Shown piece after piece: positions 26,013 through 33,933 of a stretch of 64,000 bases of DNA. Under the pieces are notes generated by a model. It had not been told where the DNA came from, did not search any database, and saw nothing but the letters and a program-made list of their open reading frames with translations. Origin of the DNA: Nocardia otitidiscaviarum NBRC 14405 (lineage in GTDB: Bacteria > Actinomycetota > Actinomycetes > Mycobacteriales > Mycobacteriaceae); contig NZ_BAGD01000074.1 of the NCBI RefSeq assembly GCF_000308635.1, positions 95,746 through 159,745 on the forward strand. Reading direction: 5' to 3'. The position numbers and the translations under genes are program-made. Numbering within the stretch: position 1 is the first letter of the stretch; each line of letters opens with the position of its first letter.

Positions 26013-27223
26013 CGGATTTCGTGGTACGCGCCCAGCTCATCCTGCTCGCCCGCACCCTGCACGTCCCCGTGGAACGGCTGGCCCATCTCGAGAAGCTGGG
26101 CGCGCAACGCCTGCACGAACTGCAAGATCGCATCTCGCGCACGCTGTTCGAACAGCACAACCCGGTCTTCGACCGCATGAGCAAGCTGGTACCCATCATT
26201 CCGCTGCGCATCTCCATTCCGATCGTGCAGCACGTGGTGCCACCGGTCATGACCGGACGGGCGGCGGGCGCGGTGGGAGTACGCTATCCGCGCAAGGCCG
26301 CCGAAGCGGTGCGGCTGCTCGAGGTGTCCTACGCCGCCGACTGCGCACCGTATCTGGACCCGCGCACCGTCGGACAACTCGCCGACGTCGCACCGCCGGA
26401 ACCGGTGGTGCGCATCGTGAACGAGATGCTGGTGCGACGCGACTACGTCACCGCGGGACCGTTCCTCGCCTACGCCACACCGGAACTGGTGCGCGCGGTG
26501 GAGGAGGGGGTGCCCGACGACGAGGGCCTCATCCGCTCGGCCGCCTACGCGTACTCGGGCGCGGCGGTCAGCGCCGTCGTGCGGCAACTGCTGGACGGGG
26601 GGACCCGGCTGCCCGCCATGCTGGGCACGGTCGTGGACGGGTCCAAGGAACTGCGGCTGGCGGCGCTGTCGGTCTTCGCGCGCTGCGACGACGACGTGAT
26701 CGCGGCCGTGGGCGACATCCTGCTCGCCTCGACGCCGCCCTCGGCCATCGCGGACCTGATCACCACCGTCGTCGCCGCCGGCGGCACGCCCGACGTGCTG
26801 CGCTTCACCGGACAGCTGCATACGCCCGCGCTGCTGCGCTTGGCGCTCAACCCCGGAATCGGGGACGTGGCAGAACAGCTCGTCACCGCCTGCGAGGGCT
26901 GCACCGAGGTGGCGCTCTGGCGGGGCATGCTGGAACTGCTGGCCCGCACCCCCGGGGAGGTGCGCCGCCACGCGGGCGCCCGACTCTCCCAACTCGATCC
27001 GGCGACCCTGCACATGCTGCCGACCATCGCGCAGGCCGCGCGGCTGTGGCCGCCGCTGCTGTGGGTGCTGGCCGGGGCCGACGTCGACGCCCAAGCCCTG
27101 ATGGCGCAACGCTGGGCCCGCGCGCCCCGACTGCATCTCGAGGTGCTGGAACGACGCATCCAGGACCAGCGCTTGGAACCACTGCTGGCCGCGCTCACCG
27201 CCACGCTGCGGCTCTATCACTGA
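26009..27223 (+). CDS. Helical-repeat protein, unrecognised family, copy 2
   Basis: 404 residues, clearly homologous over its whole length to the protein at 23002. Shared segments include LILLARTLHVPVERLAHLEK, PEPVVRIVNEMLVRRDYVTA, and EGLIRSAAYAYSGAAVSAVV. Differences concentrate in the C-terminal third. The ATG at 26009 overlaps the stop of the 17-codon leader. The pair arose by duplication; the imine-reductase-like and HxlR genes now lie between the copies. Function unknown. Confidence 0.7.
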   Translation: MTDFVVRAQLILLARTLHVPVERLAHLEKLGAQRLHELQDRISRTLFEQHNPVFDRMSKLVPIIPLRISIPIVQHVVPPVMTGRAAGAVGVRYPRKAAEAVRLLEVSYAADCAPYLDPRTVGQLADVAPPEPVVRIVNEMLVRRDYVTAGPFLAYATPELVRAVEEGVPDDEGLIRSAAYAYSGAAVSAVVRQLLDGGTRLPAMLGTVVDGSKELRLAALSVFARCDDDVIAAVGDILLASTPPSAIADLITTVVAAGGTPDVLRFTGQLHTPALLRLALNPGIGDVAEQLVTACEGCTEVALWRGMLELLARTPGEVRRHAGARLSQLDPATLHMLPTIAQAARLWPPLLWVLAGADVDAQALMAQRWARAPRLHLEVLERRIQDQRLEPLLAALTATLRLYH

Positions 27224-27266
27224 CGCGGCGGCTCACCGTGGACGCGGCCACCGCGCAGCATCCACC

Positions 27267-27283
27267 CCTACCGGAGTGGTAGG
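27267..27283. promoter_or_regulatory. Inverted repeat overlapping the M20 peptidase ribosome binding site
   Basis: CCTACC-GGAGT-GGTAGG, perfect 6-bp arms with a 5-nt loop. The right arm runs into the AGGAAAGGGG site of the following gene. It uses the same half-sites as the HxlR operator at 25379-25398, with 5 rather than 4 bases between them. It could be a regulator site or an mRNA hairpin. Confidence 0.4.
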
Positions 27284-27292
27284 AAAGGGGAC

Positions 27293-28642
27293 GTGTCCGA
27301 AACCGTCGAACCCAGCACCTCACGCGCCGTCTCCGAAGTGGTCGATCTGGTCAGCACGCTGATCCGCTTCGACACCTCCAACACCGGCGAACTGGAAACC
27401 ACCAAGGGCGAGCGTGAATGCGCGCAATGGGTGGCCGATCAGCTGCAACAGGCCGGATACGTCACCGAATACGTGGAATCGGGTGCGCCGGGCCGCGGCA
27501 ATGTGTTCGCGCGGCTGAAAGGCGCGGACTCCTCGCGCGGCGCGCTCATGATGCACGGGCACCTCGACGTGGTGCCCGCCGAGGCCGCCGACTGGAGTGT
27601 GCACCCGTTCTCCGGCGCGGTGCGCGACGGCTACGTGTGGGGGCGCGGCGCGGTCGATATGAAGGATATGGTCGGCATGATGCTGGCCATCGCCCGCCAG
27701 TTCAAGATGGCGGGCACCGTACCGCCGCGCGATATCGTGTGGGCCTTCCTCGCCGACGAGGAGAACGGCGGCAAGTGGGGGTCGCAGTGGCTGGTGCGCA
27801 ACCGGCCCGACCTGTTCGACGGCGTCACCGAGGCGGTCGGCGAGGTCGGCGGCTTCTCGCTCACCGTGCCCAGGGCCGACGGCACCGACCGGCGGCTGTA
27901 CCTGGTCGAGACCGCCGAAAAGGGTTTGGGCTGGATGCGTTTGCGCGCCAAGGCCCGCGCCGGACACGGCTCGTTCCTGCACGAGGACAATGCCGTCACC
28001 ATCCTGGCCCAGGCGGTGGCGCGGCTCGGCACGCACACCTTCCCGCTGGTGGTATCGGATTCGGTGGCGGAATTCCTCGCCGCCGTCGCCGAGGAGTCCG
28101 GGCTCGAATTCGATCCGGCCAGCCCGGATATCGAAGGGCAGCTGGCGAAGCTGGGCACCATCTCCCGCATCATCGGCGCGACGCTGCGCGATACCGCCAA
28201 TCCGACCATGCTGCGGGCGGGCTACAAGGCCAATGTGATCCCGCAGACCGCCGAGGCGGTGGTGGACTGCCGGGTGGTGCCGGGTCGCCAGGCCGAATTC
28301 GAGCGCGAGGTCGACGCGCTCATCGGTCCGGATGTGGAGCGCGAATGGATCACCAAACTCGACTCCTACGAAACGACATTCGACGGACACCTGGTGGACG
28401 CCATGAACGCCGCCATCGTCGCCCACGACCCGAACGGGCGTACCGTGCCCTATATGCTCTCCGGTGGTACCGACGCGAAAGCGTTCGCCACCTTGGGAAT
28501 TCGGTGCTTCGGCTTCGCACCGCTGCAGTTGCCGCCGGAGCTGGACTTCACCGCACTGTTCCACGGTGTCGACGAACGGGTTCCGGTGGAATCCCTCGAA
28601 TTCGGCACCCGCGTGCTGGAACACTTCCTGCTGCACAGCTGA
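27293..28642 (+). CDS. M20-family metallopeptidase (DapE/ArgE/ACY1 type)
   Basis: 449 residues from GTG 27293. Di-zinc ligands are visible in MMHGHLDVVPAEAADW (first His and Asp motif), WGRGAVDMKDMVGMM (bridging Asp), and LADEENGGKWGS (catalytic Glu pair). The lid/dimerisation domain lies between about residues 205 and 345 (GWMRLRAKARAGHGSFLHED), and the last His ligand in FTALFHGVDERVPVE. It is the positional counterpart of M. tuberculosis Rv2141c. It likely hydrolyses N-acyl or dipeptide substrates in the cytosol. It is followed 19 bp later by the PEBP gene. Confidence 0.92.
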   Translation: MSETVEPSTSRAVSEVVDLVSTLIRFDTSNTGELETTKGERECAQWVADQLQQAGYVTEYVESGAPGRGNVFARLKGADSSRGALMMHGHLDVVPAEAADWSVHPFSGAVRDGYVWGRGAVDMKDMVGMMLAIARQFKMAGTVPPRDIVWAFLADEENGGKWGSQWLVRNRPDLFDGVTEAVGEVGGFSLTVPRADGTDRRLYLVETAEKGLGWMRLRAKARAGHGSFLHEDNAVTILAQAVARLGTHTFPLVVSDSVAEFLAAVAEESGLEFDPASPDIEGQLAKLGTISRIIGATLRDTANPTMLRAGYKANVIPQTAEAVVDCRVVPGRQAEFEREVDALIGPDVEREWITKLDSYETTFDGHLVDAMNAAIVAHDPNGRTVPYMLSGGTDAKAFATLGIRCFGFAPLQLPPELDFTALFHGVDERVPVESLEFGTRVLEHFLLHS

Positions 28643-28661
28643 CTCGCGAAAGGATTCACCC

Positions 28662-29198
28662 GTGCCCGATTACGACTACAACCCCTACGCGCCGCTGCCC
28701 GACCTGCCGGGCTTCACCCTCACCTCCTCCGATGTGACCGACGGCCAGCCGTTCGGCAACGATCAGGTGAGCGGGGTGTTCGGCGCGGGCGGCAAGGATG
28801 TGTCGCCGCAGCTGTCGTGGAGCGGATTCCCGGCCGAGACCAAGAGTTTCGCGGTCACCGTCTTCGATCCGGACGCGCCGACCGCCTCCGGTTTCTGGCA
28901 CTGGGCGGTCGCCGACATCCCGGCCGCGGTCACCTCGCTCGACAGCGGGGCGGGCAGTGAGGGCGGCACCCTGCCCGCGGGTGCGGTGCAGCTGCGCAAC
29001 GACGGCGGCTTCGCCGGATTCGTGGGCGCCGCCCCGCCGCCGGGACACGGCTACCACCGCTACTTCATCGTGGTGCACGCGGTGGATGTGGAATCGCTGG
29101 GCATCGACGGCAGTGCCAGCCCGGCCTACCTGGGGTTCAACCTGTTCTCGCATGCCATCGCGCGGGCGACGATCGTGGCGACCTACGAGCAGAAGTGA
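28662..29198 (+). CDS. YbhB/YbcL-family (PEBP, Raf-kinase-inhibitor-like) protein
   Basis: 178 residues from GTG 28662 with GAAAGGA upstream. The PEBP signature is intact: SPQLSWSGFPAETKSFAVTV, FDPDAPTASGFWHWAVADIP (ligand pocket DPDAP and WHW), and GHGYHRYFIVVHAVDV. It corresponds to Rv2140c (TB18.6), which sits next to the M20 gene and pyrD in M. tuberculosis. The biological ligand in bacteria is not known. It is probably co-transcribed with the peptidase and ended by the hairpin at 29221. Confidence 0.93.
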   Translation: MPDYDYNPYAPLPDLPGFTLTSSDVTDGQPFGNDQVSGVFGAGGKDVSPQLSWSGFPAETKSFAVTVFDPDAPTASGFWHWAVADIPAAVTSLDSGAGSEGGTLPAGAVQLRNDGGFAGFVGAAPPPGHGYHRYFIVVHAVDVESLGIDGSASPAYLGFNLFSHAIARATIVATYEQK

Positions 29199-29220
29199 GC
29201 GGACGCGCACCGCGCTGACC

Positions 29221-29250
29221 GGGGCCCGGAACCGAAAGGTTCCGGGCCCC
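29221..29250. terminator. Strong bidirectional hairpin (13-bp stem, GAAA loop)
   Basis: GGGGCCCGGAACC-GAAA-GGTTCCGGGCCCC, a perfect stem with a stable tetraloop between the convergent PEBP and fadD genes. There is no T-tract. Confidence 0.8.
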
Positions 29251-29252
29251 AT

Positions 29253-29290
29253 GTCTATTCGCTCCGCGTACGTCTATTCGCTCCGCTTAC
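29253..29290. repeat. Tandem 19-bp duplication covering the fadD stop
   Basis: Two units of GTCTATTCGCTCCGC(G/T)TAC lie end to end with one mismatch. The second unit includes the TAA stop codon of the minus-strand fadD (29287-29289). Confidence 0.65.
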
Positions 29291-31119
29291 GACGGCACGT
29301 TGACCACGTTCTCCGGCGGCGGAGTGGTGTAGAGCTCGGCGATCTCGGTCGCGTACTTGGTCGCGATCGGGTTGCGCTTGAGCTTCAGGGTCGGGGTGAG
29401 CTCGTCGCCACCCGGATCCCACGCCTGCGGCACGATGACGAACCGTTTGATCTGCTCCACGCGCGACAGCTTGGAGTTGGCGACCTGCACCGCGGCCAGG
29501 ATCTCGTCGATGATCTCCTGCTTGGTGGTCAGGGACGCGACATCGGCGTCGGGCGTGCCGAGGTTCTTGGCGCGCACGGCGGCGGTGTCCGGATCGAGAA
29601 CGACCAGCGCGGCGATGTAGGGCTTGGCGTCACCGATGGCGACGACCTGGCCGACCAGCGAGGACGCGGCCTTGACCGTGTTCTCGATATTGGTCGGGGA
29701 CAGGTTCTTGCCCGCCTCGTTGATGATCAGTTCCTTCTTGCGGTCCACGATGTGGACGTAGCCGTCCCCGTCGATGGTGGCCACGTCGCCGGTGTGCAGC
29801 CAGCCGTCGGCGTCGATGGCCTCGGCGGTCTTCTCCGGCATCTTGCGGTAGCCGCGGGTGACGATGGGGCCGCGAATCAGTAGCTCACCGTCCTCGCCCA
29901 GCTTGATCTCGGCGCCGTCGAGCACGCGACCCACCGAACCGGGGCGGGGCTTGTCGAGTTCGGTGAAGGTGCCGACGCCGGAGGTCTCCGACATGCCCCA
30001 CACCTCGGTGACCGTGAAGCCCAGGCCCAGCATGTACTCCAGGGTCTCCGGCGGAATCGCGGCCGCACCGGAGGCGGCGACCTTCAGCTCGTCCAGGCCC
30101 AGCGCGTGGCGCAGCTTGGACAGCACCAGCGCGTCGGCCAGCTTGTGCTGCACCGACAGCACCGGACCGCGGCCCTTACCTGCCAGGTCGGCGCGGGCGG
30201 CCTGGACACCGGTGGCGATGGCCCAGTTGGCGAGCGACTGCTTGGCGCCGCTGAATTCGGTGGCGATCTTGGCCTCGATACCGGCCTTGATCTTCTGCCA
30301 GACGCGCGGCACGCCGAAGAAGGCGGTCGGGCGGGCGTCCGGCAGCGCCGCGGCGATCTCGCGCGGGTCCGGGACGGTGGTCATCTGCACGCCGGTGAAC
30401 AGGTTGGCGCAGTGTCCGGAGATGCGGTCGGCGACGTGCGCGGCCGGGAGGTACGAGACCGAGCGGTCGTCGAAGCCGACGATCAGGGGACCGGTGAGCA
30501 GACCCTTGATCTGCGCGACCACATTGCTGTGGGTGAGTTCCACGCCCTTGGACGGGCCGGTGGTGCCGGAGGTGTAGATCAGGGTCGCCACATCGTCGGG
30601 CTTGACCGCACGCCAGGCGGCGTCGAAGTCGAAGCCCTCCAGCGGGGCGGCCTCCACCTCGGCCAGCGAGACGGTGCCCGCCGCCGCACCCTCGACCAGC
30701 ACGATGTGCTCGAGCTCCACGCCCGCGCCGCGCACCGCGTCCAGGAACACCGGCTCGGTGATGACCACCTTGTTCTCGGCATTGGTGAACAGGTGGTTGA
30801 TCTGCTCCGGCGAGGAGGTGTTGTAGATCGAGAACGGCGTCGCGCCCAGATGTAGCGCCGCGGTGTCCACGAGATTGAATTCCGGCCGGTTGGTCAGCAT
30901 GATCCCGACAGTGTCACCGTGCCCCACCCCGAGCCCCGCCAGTCCGGCGGCGATGCTGCGCACCCGCTCCCCGTACTGCTTCCAGGTGATCTGCTGAGTC
31001 CCACCCACGGTCCGCAACGCGACCTGGTCCGGCCGCACCGTCAGCGTCTCCTGAAACGCCTCCGGAATCGTGTAGACCGTTTTGCCCGATTTGTGCGTAT
31101 AGCCGATGTCTGTCGTCAT
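29287..31119 (-). CDS. Long-chain fatty-acid-CoA ligase (FadD15-like)
   Basis: 610 residues of the long-chain acyl-CoA synthetase group. The P-loop/AMP motif is TLIYTSGTTGPSKGVELTHS (about residue 180); VWGMSETSG, DGWLHTGDVATIDGDGYVHI and DRKKELIINEAGKNLSP are the later adenylation motifs, the last with the hinge region. It activates long-chain fatty acids with ATP and CoA for degradation or lipid synthesis. ATG 31119 sits behind GAAGCAGGGAT. It is paralogous to the FadD at 56601. It stands alone, between a terminator hairpin and the GTP cyclohydrolase operon. Confidence 0.93.
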   Translation of the reverse strand: MTTDIGYTHKSGKTVYTIPEAFQETLTVRPDQVALRTVGGTQQITWKQYGERVRSIAAGLAGLGVGHGDTVGIMLTNRPEFNLVDTAALHLGATPFSIYNTSSPEQINHLFTNAENKVVITEPVFLDAVRGAGVELEHIVLVEGAAAGTVSLAEVEAAPLEGFDFDAAWRAVKPDDVATLIYTSGTTGPSKGVELTHSNVVAQIKGLLTGPLIVGFDDRSVSYLPAAHVADRISGHCANLFTGVQMTTVPDPREIAAALPDARPTAFFGVPRVWQKIKAGIEAKIATEFSGAKQSLANWAIATGVQAARADLAGKGRGPVLSVQHKLADALVLSKLRHALGLDELKVAASGAAAIPPETLEYMLGLGFTVTEVWGMSETSGVGTFTELDKPRPGSVGRVLDGAEIKLGEDGELLIRGPIVTRGYRKMPEKTAEAIDADGWLHTGDVATIDGDGYVHIVDRKKELIINEAGKNLSPTNIENTVKAASSLVGQVVAIGDAKPYIAALVVLDPDTAAVRAKNLGTPDADVASLTTKQEIIDEILAAVQVANSKLSRVEQIKRFVIVPQAWDPGGDELTPTLKLKRNPIATKYATEIAELYTTPPPENVVNVPS

Positions 31120-31260
31120 ATCCCTGCTTCCGATTCTCATGACCACCGCGCCCGACGCGCCCCCACGCGGGCCCTCGCCCCCGGAGCTGATCCGCTACCG
31201 GTCGACTCCGACCCACGCCTGGTGACACGCCCCACATGTGGCACGGCTCACTCATCGTAA

Positions 31261-32190
31261 TCACATCGGGGGTGCCGTGTCGCGTGCTACCCCGTCCGCA
31301 GGTGTATTCACGCCCGGCGCGCGATGGCGCGCCAGCCGGAAACCGGCGCGATAGGCATCCCAGCGTGCCGCCACCGCCGGTGATATCGGCCGAGACGAGC
31401 GCCAACTCCAGCGCACCCGCGTGGAGGCTATGGCCAAGACGAAAGCCATCACCGCGGCCGCCGCGTCCGAATTCATCGTCAGGCGGGTGGCCGCGTGCCA
31501 CGCGGTCCATGCGACCGCGCAGCCGATGGCCAGACGTGCACCCCATTTCGCGACGGTCAGCCACATCCATACCCGGGACGCCGGCAAGCCGTGCGCGAAA
31601 CCCGTGCGGCGGCGTTTGGCGTCCAAGTATGCCGCGGCGACCGGGCCACGGGGCTTGGAGTAGAGCCGAATTCTCTCGACCCGGAATCCCGCGTCTCGCA
31701 AGCGTTGTACCTTGCACGGATTGTTGGTCAGGAGCTTGATCGAACGCAAGAACCCGAGGGCGTGCAGGCTTTCGATGGCGGCGTCGTAGTTGCGTGAATC
31801 GTGCGGATAGCCGAGGCGTTCGTAACTCTCGAAGGTGTCGGTGCGGTGAGCCTGGCTGTACGCGTAGCCGGCCGCCTTCACCATCAAGCCCGCGCCCCGG
31901 CCCTCCTGTTCCAGGTAGACGAGGACACCGGCCCGCTCCCAATAGATCAGATCCAAGGCCAGGTCCAGTTCCGGCCCGCAGTCGCAGCTGTCGGACCCCA
32001 TCGCTTCGCCGTAGAGGCATTGGGAGTGGATGCGGACCAGACATCCGTCACCGGGATCACCGAAGACGAAGAGATAGCCGCTGTCACCGGAGCCCGAAAC
32101 CCGAAACACTCGCACCCCGAGGGTGCGGCCTCGCCGGGTGAAACGGTGGCGAACTTCGTGAGGTGCGAAGTTATCACCTGTGTTGGGCAC
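31261..32190 (-). CDS. GTP cyclohydrolase II (RibA-type) with C-terminal membrane tail
   Basis: 309 residues from GTG 32190 (GAAAGG 9 nt upstream; an in-frame TTG at 32199 abuts the site). Residues 1-195 are GTP cyclohydrolase II: Zn ligands Cys58, Cys69 and Cys71 in QCLYGEAMGSDSCDC, EQEGRGAGL, the catalytic Tyr109 (equivalent to E. coli Tyr105) and the DSR pair, then LLTNNPCKVQRL. It should convert GTP to the ribosylamino-pyrimidine plus formate and pyrophosphate. The extra ~110 residues hold one or two hydrophobic segments (RLAIGCAVAWTAWHA, AAVMAFVLAIAS), unusual for RibA. Last gene of the cyclohydrolase-kinase operon. Confidence 0.85.
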   Translation of the reverse strand: MPNTGDNFAPHEVRHRFTRRGRTLGVRVFRVSGSGDSGYLFVFGDPGDGCLVRIHSQCLYGEAMGSDSCDCGPELDLALDLIYWERAGVLVYLEQEGRGAGLMVKAAGYAYSQAHRTDTFESYERLGYPHDSRNYDAAIESLHALGFLRSIKLLTNNPCKVQRLRDAGFRVERIRLYSKPRGPVAAAYLDAKRRRTGFAHGLPASRVWMWLTVAKWGARLAIGCAVAWTAWHAATRLTMNSDAAAAVMAFVLAIASTRVRWSWRSSRPISPAVAARWDAYRAGFRLARHRAPGVNTPADGVARDTAPPM

Positions 32191-32333
32191 AGCGGTCAAC
32201 CTTTCGAGAAGAACGTCGGTGGTGTGTCAACGTATGCACAAGGAAAGGTGCTGCTCGATGCGTCTCACCCCGGTGGGCAAGCACAGACCGCAACGATAGC
32301 CAAGTGTGTGCCAGCGACGACGGCGACGCCGGA

Positions 32334-33857
32334 CTACTCACGATTGCGAGGCATATCCACGTTCATCAGAGCGTCGATCTCCGCAGCCGATGGCAGCGCG
32401 TCCGATACGGTTCCCACCGATTGCGTGGCGACCATCGCTCGAGCCGCCCACCGGAAGTCCGGATCACGAGCCGGCTGCCCACGGGTCACCAGACGGAAGG
32501 TCAGCGCCGCCGAAAACGCCGCGTACGCACCAGACGTCCCAGCCATGGCCGTCGCGACCGAGCCGACCACCGTCTCACCGCTGCGGGAGCTGACGGTCAC
32601 CTGAAAACCGTCGATGGCACAGACCGTGTCGACCCCGAGGCCGAGCAGCCGCTCCGCCGCCGTGCCGATGGCGGAGCTGTGTGCGGAGGCCAGCTGTTCC
32701 AGTTCAGCGGAGGTGCCGATCATGTAGTCCACCGAACGCAGGTGGCGGTACAGCTTTCGAGGCGATATCGAATCGCGCAGGGGCGGCGAAGCGTTGACCA
32801 CCACCCAGCAGGGCGATGCGCGGGCATCGATGATCTCCAGTGCCCGGACGATCACTTCCACCGGTTGTTCGAAGGTCAGCAGGACGGCGTCCGCCGTCGA
32901 CAAGGCAACATGACGTGACCGCTCGTCGAGGTCGTTCGCGTGTAGTCGGAGGCGATCGTCCCGGTAGGCCATATTCATCGGAAGCTCGCCGTGCGGCAGG
33001 ATCACGGCCGTGACCGGTGTCCGCGCCGCCGCGACGGTGGTGACCAGGCTCGTGTCGACGCCACGCAACCGCAGGTGGGATAGCAATTCCCGGCCCTCGG
33101 CATCGTCGCCGACGGCTGCGATCAGTTGCGCCCCCAAGCCCAACTTCGCCACCGCGACGGCACGGTTGAGCCCCTTGCCACCGGGTGAGCGTTCGAGATC
33201 GCACCATGTCGAGGAACCGGGCACCGGCACGCGATCCACCACATAGTTGTGATCCACCACCGCGTCGCCGAGCACGGTCACCCTGCCTCGGACCCCTCGC
33301 TCGGCATGAGCACGACGGACGACCGGTCCCGCACCGAAAGCGGTTGCCGTGGTAAGGAGATGAGCAAGTGCGGAGAACGCACGCCGTTCGGGTTCGCCAC
33401 GCAGCGTTCGCACGGAAGACGGCGCGGGCGGAATGGCGTCGGCCCCGAACGCCTCGTGCAGCTGCCGCCAGTTCCTGGTCAGGTAGGCGCGCCGGTCACC
33501 CAGCTCGGCGGCGTAGAGAAGCGCGGGATCGATGCCTGCCTCGGTGTTTCCCCGCAGCAAACCCAGCGAGAGCTCCGCGTCGACGATCAGGCGATCGGTG
33601 GGTTGCAGCAGGCGCGCGGCGTTCTCGATCACGTCCTGCACGACTTCCTCGCGCGAGCGCATGGTTCGCAAGACGTTCTCGCGCACGATCGGCAGATCGA
33701 GTAGCGCAGCGATATCGATCTCGGTGCCCCGTAGACGATCTGAGCTCAAGCCGGATCGTTTGCTGAGGCGAGTGAGAATGCCGCGCACCGCGACCACGCC
33801 GGGGTCCTGCGAGGCGGGGGCAGGGTCGGCGGCTTTGGGGCTGCGCTGCGTTGCCAT
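32334..33857 (-). CDS. PfkB-type carbohydrate kinase-like protein lacking the catalytic Asp, with N-terminal helical domain
   Basis: 507 residues from ATG 33857; GTG 33884 with GGAGGG close upstream is an alternative. Residues 1-190 are an all-helical extension (LTRLSKRSGLSSDRLRGTEI, LIVDAELSLGLLRGN, AAELGDRRAYLTRNWRQLHE) with no name I can give; the first part could be a helix-turn-helix. Residues 192-500 are PfkB/ribokinase-like with the substrate motif SPGGKGLNRAVAVAKLG. The second signature, normally DTxGAGDxF, reads GTSGAYAAF (440-448): the catalytic Asp is Ala446 and the anion-hole Gly is Tyr445. It may therefore bind a nucleoside or sugar without phosphorylating it. It lies between two GTP cyclohydrolase II genes. 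Confidence 0.8.
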   Translation of the reverse strand: MATQRSPKAADPAPASQDPGVVAVRGILTRLSKRSGLSSDRLRGTEIDIAALLDLPIVRENVLRTMRSREEVVQDVIENAARLLQPTDRLIVDAELSLGLLRGNTEAGIDPALLYAAELGDRRAYLTRNWRQLHEAFGADAIPPAPSSVRTLRGEPERRAFSALAHLLTTATAFGAGPVVRRAHAERGVRGRVTVLGDAVVDHNYVVDRVPVPGSSTWCDLERSPGGKGLNRAVAVAKLGLGAQLIAAVGDDAEGRELLSHLRLRGVDTSLVTTVAAARTPVTAVILPHGELPMNMAYRDDRLRLHANDLDERSRHVALSTADAVLLTFEQPVEVIVRALEIIDARASPCWVVVNASPPLRDSISPRKLYRHLRSVDYMIGTSAELEQLASAHSSAIGTAAERLLGLGVDTVCAIDGFQVTVSSRSGETVVGSVATAMAGTSGAYAAFSAALTFRLVTRGQPARDPDFRWAARAMVATQSVGTVSDALPSAAEIDALMNVDMPRNRE

Positions 33858-33901
33858 TCGTTCGTACGATACCGATGGGGGCACTTTCCCTCCAGGCGAA
33901 T

Positions 33902-33933
33902 CGGCAATTGCATTGTTGCGAAGGCAATTGCCG
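33902..33933. promoter_or_regulatory. Inverted repeat CGGCAATTGC...GCAATTGCCG inside the operon
   Basis: Two exact 10-bp arms, CGGCAATTGC (33902-33911) and GCAATTGCCG (33924-33933), separated by 12 bp, directly after the cyclohydrolase stop and before the kinase-like gene. The arms match the 12-bp palindrome upstream of the operon (34707-34718), suggesting a shared regulator. Confidence 0.55.
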
